Positions 17,967 to 27,532 of a stretch of 34,145 nt of DNA are shown piece by piece. The stretch's first letter is position 1. Each line of letters starts with the position of its first letter. Source of the stretch: Acholeplasmataceae bacterium (lineage in GTDB: Bacteria > Bacillota_I > Bacilli_A > Acholeplasmatales > Acholeplasmataceae); NCBI GenBank assembly GCA_021736335.1, contig JAIPGC010000008.1, positions 1 to 34,145 on the forward strand, written 5' to 3'. The position numbers and the translations under genes are program-made. Below the pieces are notes generated by a model. It worked only from the letters and a program-made list of their open reading frames with translations, was not told where the DNA came from and did no database searches.

Positions 17967-19362
17967 AATGTTGAAGGTGGGCCAAATCGTAGAAGGTACC
18001 GTCATCAAAGTAGAAGAAAACACAATTTATATCGACGTACAATACACCACAGAAGGTAAGATTCATCTGGACAATTACGATAAACCAGCACCTGAATCGT
18101 TTTTTGGCTTAGTCAAAGAAGGCCAAAAAGTTAAAGCAAGAGTTCAGAAAATAACTGATGATCCTGCTCAAATTCTATTATCTCGTTTACCTCTTTTGGT
18201 TGAAGAAAAGTTTGAAAAAATCCAAGCTTTAGTTGAATCAGGAGAAATTGTCAAAGCAAAAGTTAGACAAGTCCTTGAAAAAGGATTGGTCCTTTATTAT
18301 ATGGAAAATGAAGTGTTCTTGCCATATAGTCTTTTAGACTATGATTTGGTCAAAGATAAGGAATCTCTTAAGGGTAAAACTTTAGAAATTCAAATCATTG
18401 AAGCAACCATTAAAGGCAGAAGTAAACGTGTCGTAGCTTCAAGAAAAGCGATTTTTGAGAAAGAAAGACAAGAAGCATATGAACAACGTCTTCAAGCTAG
18501 ACAGATTGAACTTGACCAAATTAACACGGGTGATGTACTAAAAGGTGTTGTAGATAAGATTGAAGTTCACGCAGCTACAATTCGTTTTGATCATGTCGTT
18601 GGCTTACTCCGTATTTCTCAAGTTAGCCACTACCGTATTGATAAGATTGAAGATGTTTTGACATTAGGTCAGGAAATTGATGTCAAAGTCATTAAAAAAG
18701 AAGGTAATCGTCTTGATTTATCAATCAAAGCTTTACAAAAAACACCTTATGAAGAATTTTATGAAGCACATAAAGTCGGAGATCAAATTACCGGTACTGT
18801 TTTTCAAAAGCTTCCATTTGGTATTATTGTTGAAGTTGCTAAAGATGTTAGAGGATTACTCCATAAAAATGAATTTTCGTGGAATCCTAGTGACAACTAC
18901 GAGTCATATGTAAAAATTGGTGACGAAGTCACATTATCAATCATCCAATTAGATCCTAAAAAAGAACGTATTGCACTTTCTAAAAAAGCATCAGAAGATA
19001 ATCCATGGAAAAATGTTACCTTAAAACGTGGTGATGTTGTCGATGCAGTCGTACAAAGTGTTTCTAAAGAAGGTTTAGTTGTCATGGTTCAAGGTGTATT
19101 AGGTGACATTGAAGCTAAAGATTTATCCAATGAAAAAATTGGTAAACCTGAAGATTACTTTGCTGTCGGTGATACAGTAAATGCAGTCGTTACTGAAGCT
19201 AATAGAGACACATGGTCACTTAAGCTATCTATTCGCCGTGTGCTTGAAAAAGCTGAACGCGAATCGTTTGAACAATATTTAGAAGATGAAGATACAGAGA
19301 AGAATCCAACAATTGGAGACTTATTTGCTCACGACTTCAAAGAAAATAATAACAAAAAGTAG
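17956..19362 (+). CDS. rpsA: S1-domain protein, ribosomal protein S1-like (YpfD-like)
   Basis: Tandem S1 domains, e.g. [37 protein letters not shown] and [37 protein letters not shown]; located between cmk and der. Confidence 0.88.
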   Translation: MEFRMLKVGQIVEGTVIKVEENTIYIDVQYTTEGKIHLDNYDKPAPESFFGLVKEGQKVKARVQKITDDPAQILLSRLPLLVEEKFEKIQALVESGEIVKAKVRQVLEKGLVLYYMENEVFLPYSLLDYDLVKDKESLKGKTLEIQIIEATIKGRSKRVVASRKAIFEKERQEAYEQRLQARQIELDQINTGDVLKGVVDKIEVHAATIRFDHVVGLLRISQVSHYRIDKIEDVLTLGQEIDVKVIKKEGNRLDLSIKALQKTPYEEFYEAHKVGDQITGTVFQKLPFGIIVEVAKDVRGLLHKNEFSWNPSDNYESYVKIGDEVTLSIIQLDPKKERIALSKKASEDNPWKNVTLKRGDVVDAVVQSVSKEGLVVMVQGVLGDIEAKDLSNEKIGKPEDYFAVGDTVNAVVTEANRDTWSLKLSIRRVLEKAERESFEQYLEDEDTEKNPTIGDLFAHDFKENNNKK

Positions 19363-19370
19363 GTTTTATT

Positions 19371-20675
19371 ATGCCTTATAAAGTGGCAATTGTCGGCAGA
19401 CCAAATGTTGGGAAGTCTAGCCTGTTCAACCGACTTGTTGGAGCTAGATTATCGATTACCGATGATGAAGCAGGTGTGACGAGAGATCGTCTCTATGCAC
19501 AAGCCGAATGGTTGACGAAGAACTTCAGAGTCATAGATACTGGGGGCATCGACATTGGCGATGCTCCTTTTTTAAACCAAATCAAAGCGCAAGCACAAAT
19601 AGCGATGGATGAAGCAGATGTCGTTGTTTTTGTCGTTGATGGAAAAACGGGACTTGTCGATGCTGATTATTATATTGCAAAATTATTGTATAAATCAGAT
19701 AAACCAGTTATACTTGCAGTAAATAAAATAGATGATGTCAATCAAATACAAAACATTTATGAGTTTTATGCTCTAGGATTGGGTGAACCAGTAGCTATTA
19801 GTAGTCATCATGGTATTGGCATCGGTGACTTATTGGATCAAATCATATCAAATTTCACTGAAGAAGATAAGCCCTATGATGAAGATGTGATTAATTTCTG
19901 TGTGGTCGGTAGACCAAATGTTGGCAAATCATCATTGGTCAACACAATTCTTGGAGAAGAACGTGTCATTGTATCAGAGATTTCAGGGACAACTAGAGAT
20001 GCAATCGATACACAATTTAAAAAAGATAAAAAACAATATGTTGTTATTGATACTGCTGGTATTAAAAAACGCGGGAAAATATATGAGAATACTGATAAAT
20101 ATAGTGTTTTAAGAGCACTTTCAGCGTTAGAAAGATCTGACGTTGCATTACTTGTTTTAGACGGTGAAGAGGGTTTTATCGAACAAGATAAGCATGTTGC
20201 AGGTTATATATCCGATTATAACAAAGCTGTGGTAATCGTCGTCAACAAATGGGATGCCATTGAAAAAGATGATAAAACCATGAAAAAAATGGAAGAAAAA
20301 ATTAGAGAAGAATTCAAGTTCTTAGATTATGCTCAAATCGTTTTTATTTCAGCAAAATATAATGAAAGAGTACATACCATTTTTCCAGCAATCAACCTGG
20401 CTTATGAAAACTATCATAAAGAAGTTCAAACAAGCATCATTAATGACTTGATTCAAGATGCGGTAGCAATGAATCCTACACCTATCTTTAATCATGGTAA
20501 AGCATCATTTAATTATGTCACTCAGGTTGCTATTAAACCACCTACATTTGCACTGTTTGTAAATAATCCTGATTTTGTGCATTTTAGTTATCTTAGATAT
20601 TTGAATAATCAAGTAAGAGAGGCCATTGATTTTACAGGAACACCTATTAAATTACTCTTAAGAAAGAAGGCATAA
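19371..20675 (+). CDS. der: GTPase Der (EngA), tandem G domains
   Basis: [20 protein letters not shown] and [42 protein letters not shown] and NKWD motifs. Confidence 0.98.
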   Translation: MPYKVAIVGRPNVGKSSLFNRLVGARLSITDDEAGVTRDRLYAQAEWLTKNFRVIDTGGIDIGDAPFLNQIKAQAQIAMDEADVVVFVVDGKTGLVDADYYIAKLLYKSDKPVILAVNKIDDVNQIQNIYEFYALGLGEPVAISSHHGIGIGDLLDQIISNFTEEDKPYDEDVINFCVVGRPNVGKSSLVNTILGEERVIVSEISGTTRDAIDTQFKKDKKQYVVIDTAGIKKRGKIYENTDKYSVLRALSALERSDVALLVLDGEEGFIEQDKHVAGYISDYNKAVVIVVNKWDAIEKDDKTMKKMEEKIREEFKFLDYAQIVFISAKYNERVHTIFPAINLAYENYHKEVQTSIINDLIQDAVAMNPTPIFNHGKASFNYVTQVAIKPPTFALFVNNPDFVHFSYLRYLNNQVREAIDFTGTPIKLLLRKKA

Positions 20676-20677
20676 TT

Positions 20678-21673
20678 ATGAAACTAGGTATCATTGGTGG
20701 AGGAGCGTGGGGAACGACACTCGGTCAAACACTGATTGATAATGGACATGAAGTATTAATTTATGATTTTAATATTCATGCTGTTAATAAAATCAATCAA
20801 CATTTACATCCTTTTTTTGATACAGTACTTCCTGAATCAGAAAAGGCTACAAGTAATTTAAAAGATGTCATTGACTTTGCTAATTATTATATTTTAAGTG
20901 TGCCAACTAAAGCAGTTCGCTCAGTTTTAAAAGAGATGAATGCACTCATCAATAAGAAATCAACTTTTATTAATGTATCAAAAGGTATTGAACCAGAAAC
21001 ATTAAAAAGAGTTAGTGAAATAGTAGAAGAAGAAATTTCTAAAGAACATTTGAACGGATTTGTTGTCTTAACTGGACCCTCACATGCTGAAGAAGTCATT
21101 ATTAGACAATTAACACTTCTTGTAAGTTCCAGCAAGGATCTTGGTCTCGCTCAGGAAGTTCAAAAGATATTTTCAAATGATCAATATCTGCGTGTTTATA
21201 CCTCAACTGATTTAATAGGATGTGAATTTGGTGGGGCAGTCAAAAATGCAATTGCTGTCATTTCTGGTGCTTGCACAGGTATGGGTCTAGGTGAAAACGC
21301 TAGAGCTGCAGTTATAACAAGAGGCATCATTGAAATCGTTCGTGTCGTTGAGATGATGGGTGGAAAAAGGGATACTGCATTTGGTTTAACTGGTATAGGT
21401 GACCTGATTGTAACGGCTTCTTCAGAGAATTCAAGAAACTTTAAAGCAGGTAAAAAAATAGGTCAAGGTATGCCTATTGATCAAATTTATGCTGAACAAA
21501 AACAAACTATTGAAGGTATCAGAACGATTGAAGCACTTCATCAATTATCCAAGGTTTATCATATTGATTTACCAATGATCAATGTCGCTTATGAGATCAT
21601 ACAAAATAAGTTAACTGTAGAAGAAGCACTCCCAAAATTGCTCTCTCGTGACCTAAAGAGCGAAGATTTTTAA
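20678..21673 (+). CDS. gpsA: NAD(P)H-dependent glycerol-3-phosphate dehydrogenase
   Basis: LGIIGGGAWGTTLGQTLIDNGHEV; EFGGAVKNAIAVISGACTGMGLGENARAAVITRG; GLTGIGDLIVT. Confidence 0.97.
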   Translation: MKLGIIGGGAWGTTLGQTLIDNGHEVLIYDFNIHAVNKINQHLHPFFDTVLPESEKATSNLKDVIDFANYYILSVPTKAVRSVLKEMNALINKKSTFINVSKGIEPETLKRVSEIVEEEISKEHLNGFVVLTGPSHAEEVIIRQLTLLVSSSKDLGLAQEVQKIFSNDQYLRVYTSTDLIGCEFGGAVKNAIAVISGACTGMGLGENARAAVITRGIIEIVRVVEMMGGKRDTAFGLTGIGDLIVTASSENSRNFKAGKKIGQGMPIDQIYAEQKQTIEGIRTIEALHQLSKVYHIDLPMINVAYEIIQNKLTVEEALPKLLSRDLKSEDF

Positions 21674-21722
21674 TAAAAATGCTTTATTAAGCCAACAAAT
21701 CATTATTTTATCGTCTAATTGA

Positions 21723-21751
21723 TTGATATAAATACATTTATTTGGTATAAT
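21723..21751 (+). promoter_or_regulatory. Promoter for hup
   Basis: TTGATA (21723-21728), 17-bp spacer, TG-G-TATAAT (21746-21751). Confidence 0.75.
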
Positions 21752-21775
21752 ATAATCACTTTAAGGAGGTAAAAA

Positions 21776-22051
21776 ATGAATAAAACAGAATTAATTGCAA
21801 TCATTGCAAACAGAGCTCAAGTTACTCAGAAAGTTGCAGAAGATGTCCTTAAATCATTTACGGACACTGTATCTGAAACATTAGGTAGACGTGGTGAAAA
21901 AGTTGTTGTTACTGGATTCGGCACATTTGAAGTCAGAAATCGTGTGAAGAGAACCGGAAAGAACCCAAGAACAGGTGAACTTATTACTGTCCCTGAACAA
22001 AAATCACCAGCATTTAGAGCAGGAAAATTACTCAAAGAAGCAGTAAAATAA
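21776..22051 (+). CDS. hup: HU-family DNA-binding protein
   Basis: MNKTELIAIIANRAQVTQKVAEDVLKSF... GFGTFEVRNRVKRTGKNPRTGE... PAFRAGKLLKEAV. Confidence 0.96.
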   Translation: MNKTELIAIIANRAQVTQKVAEDVLKSFTDTVSETLGRRGEKVVVTGFGTFEVRNRVKRTGKNPRTGELITVPEQKSPAFRAGKLLKEAVK

Positions 22052-22063
22052 TAAAAAAATTGA

Positions 22064-22092
22064 CACTTATCCACGGATAAGTGCTTTTTTTT
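22064..22092 (+). terminator. Intrinsic terminator after hup
   Basis: CACTTATC-CACG-GATAAGTG followed by a T run. Confidence 0.85.
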
Positions 22093-22163
22093 CCCACAAA
22101 TATTGTGGAAAAGTTATTATAATTCTTATGATAATATTAAGTTAGAAGGTGGTGATTGACGAG

Positions 22164-23126
22164 ATGAGCATTTTCTTGAAAGCTACTGAAAACGATATAG
22201 AATATGTAAAACTTCATTTTACCCATTTAGAAATGGTTGATGAAAAAAAGAAAAGTCTTCTCCATTATGCAGTACTCGGCAGTGCTATGGATGTAATCCA
22301 TTATTTATTAGATCAGGATATCAATGTCAACATGACAGACCAACACGGTGAAACGCCTCTTTTTGACTGTGCAAGAAAAGGGAAACTTGAAATCGCAAAA
22401 CTTCTTATTACGCGGTTTGCATCAGTCAATGTCGAAAATAGACAAGGTGAGCTTCCTATCCATTTTGCAGCCCATAAAGGTGATATGGATATGATTAAGC
22501 TTTTGATTGAATCTGGATCATACCTCAATAAAAAAACAGTAGAGGATAAACTTCCTGTTCATTATGCGATTGCAGGTGGGCGTGTGGATGTTATTTCATT
22601 CCTACTTAAAGAAAGTAAACAAAATTGGTTTATCAAGGATAGTTATGGCAACACTTTGATGCATCATGCAACAAAGACATCAAGCGTTCAGGTTCTAGAT
22701 TTATTGTTAAATCAGAATTTGGATCCAAATGCACTGAATGATCAATTTGAAACACCAATATTCAATGCAGTTAGATTTGGAACGATTGAAACCTTAAGAT
22801 TATTATTAGCAAGTGATGCATATATTGACATCCATAATCGTAGATTTGAATCTCCAATTGATACAGCGATGATTTTTGACAAAGAAGATATTTTGAAGTA
22901 TTTACAGGAGTATATGATTACGCCTAAATATGAAAGATTGGTTCAAAAACAAGCTTTAGCTTTAGCAGTTTTAAATAGGGATCATGTTTATCTTCGTAAA
23001 TTAATCGAAAGAGATATTCCAATGAAAAAGGATCGCTTGCAAAAGACAGCGATGGATTATGCAAAGGAATATAATTTAGCACTTTGTATTGGATTACTAA
23101 GAAATATTGAAGTTAACGGAAACTAA
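22164..23126 (+). CDS. Ankyrin-repeat protein
   Basis: Consecutive ankyrin units: KKSLLHYAVLGSAMDVIHYLLDQDINVNMTDQHGETPLFDCARKGKLEIAKLLITRFASVNVENRQGELPIHFAAHKGDMDMIKLLIESG. ATG at 22164 is the preferred start. Confidence 0.9.
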   Translation: MSIFLKATENDIEYVKLHFTHLEMVDEKKKSLLHYAVLGSAMDVIHYLLDQDINVNMTDQHGETPLFDCARKGKLEIAKLLITRFASVNVENRQGELPIHFAAHKGDMDMIKLLIESGSYLNKKTVEDKLPVHYAIAGGRVDVISFLLKESKQNWFIKDSYGNTLMHHATKTSSVQVLDLLLNQNLDPNALNDQFETPIFNAVRFGTIETLRLLLASDAYIDIHNRRFESPIDTAMIFDKEDILKYLQEYMITPKYERLVQKQALALAVLNRDHVYLRKLIERDIPMKKDRLQKTAMDYAKEYNLALCIGLLRNIEVNGN

Positions 23127-23149
23127 AAAAAAGATAAGTATAAAATGGA

Positions 23150-23180
23150 TGCACGCTATCAATTGATACGTGCATTTTTT
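23150..23180 (+). terminator. Intrinsic terminator after ankyrin gene
   Basis: TGCACG(C)TATCAATTGATACGTGCA followed by TTTTTT. Confidence 0.75.
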
Positions 23181-23209
23181 ATTTTCTACTATCATATGTT
23201 AACTTAATC

Positions 23210-23237
23210 TTGACACAATGTTATAATGTGATATAAT
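23210..23237 (+). promoter_or_regulatory. Consensus promoter for the membrane-HAD fusion gene
   Basis: TTGACA (23210-23215), 16-bp spacer, TATAAT (23232-23237). Confidence 0.8.
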
Positions 23238-23287
23238 TTTGTCGAACTGACATGATATCAAGGAATATATTAACAAAACTTTCCTTT

Positions 23288-23315
23288 AGACAAGCATTTT
23301 ATGTTTGTCTTTTTC
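23288..23315 (+). promoter_or_regulatory. Terminator-like hairpin in the 5' leader (possible attenuator)
   Basis: AGACAA-GCATTTTATGT-TTGTCT followed by TTTTT, between promoter and start codon. Confidence 0.45.
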
Positions 23316-23336
23316 ATTGGTTAAAGGAGTGCTCAC

Positions 23337-24737
23337 ATGCCTAAAATCGGACTTAGAAATATTAAAACAGCGATAGCTTTGGCAATTGTAATGCTTATCA
23401 ATTTATTACTGACCATCATTAATCCTGAATTTGCTAATTCCTGGTATTCACCATTTTTTGCAGGGATTGCTGCTGCATACTCGATGCAGAGCAAGCAATC
23501 ATCTAGTTTTAAATTAGCTCAAATACGTTCATTTGGATCTTTGATAGGTGGAACTACAGGTATGATTCTCATTTTGCTATATGAGGCATTTTTAAGTGAA
23601 ATCCTCATTGCATCATATGGTGAAATTTGGAATTTGGCAATATTATATGCAATCGTTGGTTTACTTGTCATTCCCCTGATATACTTTTTAGTAACAACTC
23701 AAAAAACTGATTTTATCTTTGTTGCTCTTCTAACTTATTTGAGTGTGACAATTAGCTCTAGAAATTTTTTACCAGTCACTGTATTTGCAGTTAATAGAAT
23801 GGCATCAACAATCATTGGTGTATTGATTACACTATTTGTAAATCATTTTGATCTAAGATTTCATAAGAATAAAAACATATTGTTTGTCACAGGACTTGAT
23901 GGAACCATTTTAAATCACCAAAAACAATTGACGAGTTTCACAAAGTACAAACTAAATCAGTTAATTGAAAAAGGAGCCAATATTACCATTTCAACAACGA
24001 GAACCCCAGCATCACTGACACAAATATTAAAAGATGTTGAATTCACTTTACCGTTAATGATTATGAATGGATCAGTTGTATTTGATTTAAACAATGAATC
24101 TTATCATCATATTAAGACCATATCCAAACATGCACGACAAGGACTAGATACATTGTTAGAAAAAGAAGATAAGAATGCATTTGTCTATAATATCACTGAG
24201 GGTATGCTATCCATATATCACCACCCATTTAAAAATGAGGGTGAGAAGAAATTCTTTGATGAAAGAAAACACGATTATTTTCAAAATCATATCAAAGGAA
24301 AACTTTCTCAGGACGATGATGCAGTCTTTTATATCATCATTGATAGAATTGATGAAATCAAAAGAATGGAAAGCAAAATCAAAAACTCCACATTTTATAA
24401 AGATATAACCATCAATATCTATCCTTATGATTTATTACCACGCTATTACTTCCTAAAAATAAACAGTATTAATGCATCAAAAGCTATTGCACTCAAAGAG
24501 TTTTTATCCACCCATCAAGAAGACACAGTCATTTCTGTGGGCAGCAAATCATTTGATATTCCGATGATGAAATCATCTGATTTTGCTTATGCTACTGCAA
24601 GTGCTGATGAAGAAGTCAAAGCAATAGCTCATCATGTTTTTGAGGTTGATGATCCGGATGTCATCATGAAAGAGTTTCAAAAATTGTTCTATCATAAGAA
24701 TGTAAAACAATATTTAGAAAAGAAAAAAGTCGTTTAG
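23337..24737 (+). CDS. Fusion of N-terminal ArAE/FUSC-like membrane domain and C-terminal Cof-type HAD domain with altered catalytic motifs
   Basis: N-terminal multi-TM region (IKTAIALAIVMLINLLLTIINPEFANSWYSPFFAGIAAAYSMQSKQSSSFKLAQIRSFGSLIGGTTGMILI) then NILFVTGLDGTILNHQKQL and VISVGSKSFDIPMMKSSDFAYAT. Confidence 0.85.
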   Translation: MPKIGLRNIKTAIALAIVMLINLLLTIINPEFANSWYSPFFAGIAAAYSMQSKQSSSFKLAQIRSFGSLIGGTTGMILILLYEAFLSEILIASYGEIWNLAILYAIVGLLVIPLIYFLVTTQKTDFIFVALLTYLSVTISSRNFLPVTVFAVNRMASTIIGVLITLFVNHFDLRFHKNKNILFVTGLDGTILNHQKQLTSFTKYKLNQLIEKGANITISTTRTPASLTQILKDVEFTLPLMIMNGSVVFDLNNESYHHIKTISKHARQGLDTLLEKEDKNAFVYNITEGMLSIYHHPFKNEGEKKFFDERKHDYFQNHIKGKLSQDDDAVFYIIIDRIDEIKRMESKIKNSTFYKDITINIYPYDLLPRYYFLKINSINASKAIALKEFLSTHQEDTVISVGSKSFDIPMMKSSDFAYATASADEEVKAIAHHVFEVDDPDVIMKEFQKLFYHKNVKQYLEKKKVV

Positions 24738-24750
24738 ACTTTTTTATTTT
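24722..24750. terminator. Bidirectional intrinsic terminator between convergent genes
   Basis: AAAAAAGTC-GTTTA-GACTTTTTT. Confidence 0.75.
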
Positions 24751-25657
24751 TTTCTGAGATGTAGTTTTTAAAAAATAACTTTGGTTGTCTCTTAACATCC
24801 ATAATCCCCCAATGTTTTTCAGGTTCATTTGGATTGCTTGAGCCCTTCCAGGGTTCATCAAAAGCTTCAAAGACGAACATAGTGATTTTATTTTTGTTAC
24901 TCCAGTCAAAAACTTGTGTCAAATACTCTTTTTGACCAGCTTCATTTGCTTCAGCTTGATTCATTTTATCATCTGCACATGTCGTCCAACCATATTCAGT
25001 AAAAATGATTTGTTTATTTGGATATGCCTTCTGATTTTTTTCATAATCAGAAACTGTTGCTTCAAATGCCTTGTCTAGTGGAACTCTAATCCAAAGAGGA
25101 TAAGAGTGAATACTAATAAAATCAACTTCTTTTGCTATTTCTTTTCCATTTTTTAACCAATAGAAAGCTCCTTCACAAAAAGTGACAGGACAATTTAACT
25201 TTGACTTTAAATATTTAGCATGAGCCGCAATTGTCTCTGGAGCAACAAGATTATGATGCCATTCAGAAGTGCACTCATTACCCACAGCTGCTGCAAGAAC
25301 TATCTTAGGATATTTATTAACTAAAGACGCTAAAAGATCTAATTGCTCATAATTTTTGACTTTATTAACAGCAATTTCCTCATCAGAATGCAATCCGCCC
25401 CAAGAGCAATTTGGATTAGAAATTTCTCCTCCTGGTTCTACACCTATCATAACTTTAAGAGGTATATGGTTTTCTTCAATGACCTGAAGCACTGTTTGTG
25501 CATGTTGATATGGATCATACATTCTAATATAATCAAAATGCTTAGATAGTAATTTTAAATCAAATAAAACTTCTTCATAGCTAGGATAAACATGTGAACC
25601 AGGGCTTTGGTTTTCCCTATAGCCAGAATAACAAACTGCTTTACCAAATGGTATCAT
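24734..25657 (-). CDS. GH17-like glycoside hydrolase, no signal peptide
   Basis: KAVCYSGYRENQSPG, FDYIRMYDP, LAAAVGNEC (acid/base region), IIFTEYGWTT (nucleophile region), FVFEAFDEPWKG...EKHWGIMD; RBS GAGGAG upstream. Confidence 0.82.
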   Translation of the reverse strand: MIPFGKAVCYSGYRENQSPGSHVYPSYEEVLFDLKLLSKHFDYIRMYDPYQHAQTVLQVIEENHIPLKVMIGVEPGGEISNPNCSWGGLHSDEEIAVNKVKNYEQLDLLASLVNKYPKIVLAAAVGNECTSEWHHNLVAPETIAAHAKYLKSKLNCPVTFCEGAFYWLKNGKEIAKEVDFISIHSYPLWIRVPLDKAFEATVSDYEKNQKAYPNKQIIFTEYGWTTCADDKMNQAEANEAGQKEYLTQVFDWSNKNKITMFVFEAFDEPWKGSSNPNEPEKHWGIMDVKRQPKLFFKNYISEKNKKV

Positions 25658-25672
25658 ATAAAAATCTCCTCG

Positions 25673-26830
25673 TTAGAAAAAGTATAGTAGTGCGACAATT
25701 GATATCAGATTTGAAAGAATATGAACACTGATTGGAGCGATAATATTCTTGTTGTTTTGTAGATAAATGAACCCAAAGACAAATCCCATTGTGAAATAGG
25801 ATAAACCATTAACAAGCGCTTCTAATATTGAAGCTTCGCCAATCAAATGGATAGAGCCGAAAATGATGGATGAAACAACTAATGCAAATTTATCATTTTT
25901 AAACAATCCGAATATGGACTTTCTAAAAATGAGTTCTTCAACGATTGGACCCATCACAACTGCTGATAGTATCATAAAGATAGCACCAGAAGAATTAAGA
26001 GATCTCATAATCGTTATTTGGTTAACTGCTTCAGATTGAGCAATACCAAATATATTGGATAAGAAATTCGAAGCATAATTTGAAAATACATTCCCAATAA
26101 TAATATAAACATATCCAATAGCAATCATTGGAATCCAGCGAATACCTCTGACCTTAAATTCATTAAAGTCACCAACAAAATCAATCTTAAGCATAAAGAA
26201 AATTGTTGGAAGTAATATGAGATAGACCGAGAAATTTAAAATCGAATAACCTAAATCTGAAAATTCTGTTACTGGTCCTTCAATTTCATAATAATCAGCA
26301 CCAAAGAAATAGGGTAATGTTTGATTTTTACCTGCATAAATATTAATGAGTCTTTCTCCACCATCCCAAGTTAATATTGTCATATCTTGAATGATTTCCA
26401 AGAACACTTCAGTTTTTAAAGTGATAACTCCTGTAACCTGATCAACATTAAGCATGAGCTCTTCATAATATGGATTTGCAGTATTAACCAAAACTGCATA
26501 TCCAATATAAGTATCGATGCTACGAACGTAGCCATCATAGGGTTCATGATACTCTTGATAGATAGCCTCAGACATAATTGCAATACCATCAACATCATAG
26601 GCAATTTGTTCAAGTATCAGTTCTGACTCGGTGTAAGTAACTTGAAGTTCAGGTACATTTTGGATTGCTGCATACAAGACCCCAACAATAACAAACATGA
26701 CAATGAAGTATATAAAAATGGCAGACAAGTATATTCCTTTACGATCGGGTTTATATTTATCTGGCTTTTTTGGTTTTAATTCGTCCTTAAATAAATCTTC
26801 AAATTGGATAATTTCTTTTTCTTCGTCCAT
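25673..26830 (-). CDS. CPBP-family intramembrane protease with N-terminal TM and inserted extracytoplasmic region
   Basis: GPIVEELIFRKSIFGLF (EExxxR), IIFGSIHLIGE (FxxxH), VHILSNLIS (HxxxN). ATG at 26830 preceded by AAGGTG. Confidence 0.85.
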   Translation of the reverse strand: MDEEKEIIQFEDLFKDELKPKKPDKYKPDRKGIYLSAIFIYFIVMFVIVGVLYAAIQNVPELQVTYTESELILEQIAYDVDGIAIMSEAIYQEYHEPYDGYVRSIDTYIGYAVLVNTANPYYEELMLNVDQVTGVITLKTEVFLEIIQDMTILTWDGGERLINIYAGKNQTLPYFFGADYYEIEGPVTEFSDLGYSILNFSVYLILLPTIFFMLKIDFVGDFNEFKVRGIRWIPMIAIGYVYIIIGNVFSNYASNFLSNIFGIAQSEAVNQITIMRSLNSSGAIFMILSAVVMGPIVEELIFRKSIFGLFKNDKFALVVSSIIFGSIHLIGEASILEALVNGLSYFTMGFVFGFIYLQNNKNIIAPISVHILSNLISIVALLYFF

Positions 26831-26941
26831 ATTAATCACCTTGTTTTATTATAACGTAATTCACTGTGAATTGATACATATGTTTGTAAAAATGTGATAA
26901 TATAGAATAGAAAATACTATCAATAAAAAAAGGATATTATA

Positions 26942-27532
26942 ATGACTGATCTAATCATAGCAAGCCAAAATGTCCATAAGATTAGAGAACTAAGTGCTAT
27001 TTTTAATCACAAAGGCATCCATTTGATTTCCTTAAAAGAGTTAAATGACAACGATGATGTGATTGAAGATGGTCATTCTTTTTTGGAAAATGCAATAATA
27101 AAGGCAAGCTACTTCGCAAAAAAATATCAAAAGCCTGTCATTGCTGATGATTCAGGATTAGTAATTCATGCACTAGATGGCAGACCTGGTATCTATTCTG
27201 CAAGGTATTCTGGTGGTGATGACCATCAAAATAACCTCAAAGTCTTGAAAGAGATGCAGGATAAAGAAAACAGAGATGCTTACTTCGTATCTGTGATTGT
27301 TTTATGTTATCCTAATGGTGTATACAAAAGCTATGAGGGAAAAGTATTTGGAATAATTGCTATAGAAGAAAAAGGGAAAAATGGATTTGGTTATGATTCC
27401 ATCTTTTACTATCCTGATTTAGATAAAAATTTTGCAGAGCTAGATTCAGAAATAAAAAACCAAATTTCACATCGTGCTAATGCATTGAAACAGCTTAAGG
27501 AGGACATCGATGAAATTATTAATTACAAGTGA
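26942..27532 (+). CDS. rdgB: XTP/dITP diphosphatase (RdgB/HAM1 family)
   Basis: IIASQNVHKIRELSAIF, VIADDSGLVIHALDGRPGIYSARYSG, GKNGFGYDSIFYYPDLDKNFAEL, ISHRANAL. Confidence 0.96.
   Translation: MTDLIIASQNVHKIRELSAIFNHKGIHLISLKELNDNDDVIEDGHSFLENAIIKASYFAKKYQKPVIADDSGLVIHALDGRPGIYSARYSGGDDHQNNLKVLKEMQDKENRDAYFVSVIVLCYPNGVYKSYEGKVFGIIAIEEKGKNGFGYDSIFYYPDLDKNFAELDSEIKNQISHRANALKQLKEDIDEIINYK

Noticed and set aside
23238-23336. Known riboswitch class upstream of the membrane-HAD gene
   Set aside because: Could not match fluoride, preQ1, guanidine, yybP-ykoY or T-box core sequences by eye; only a generic leader hairpin is reported.
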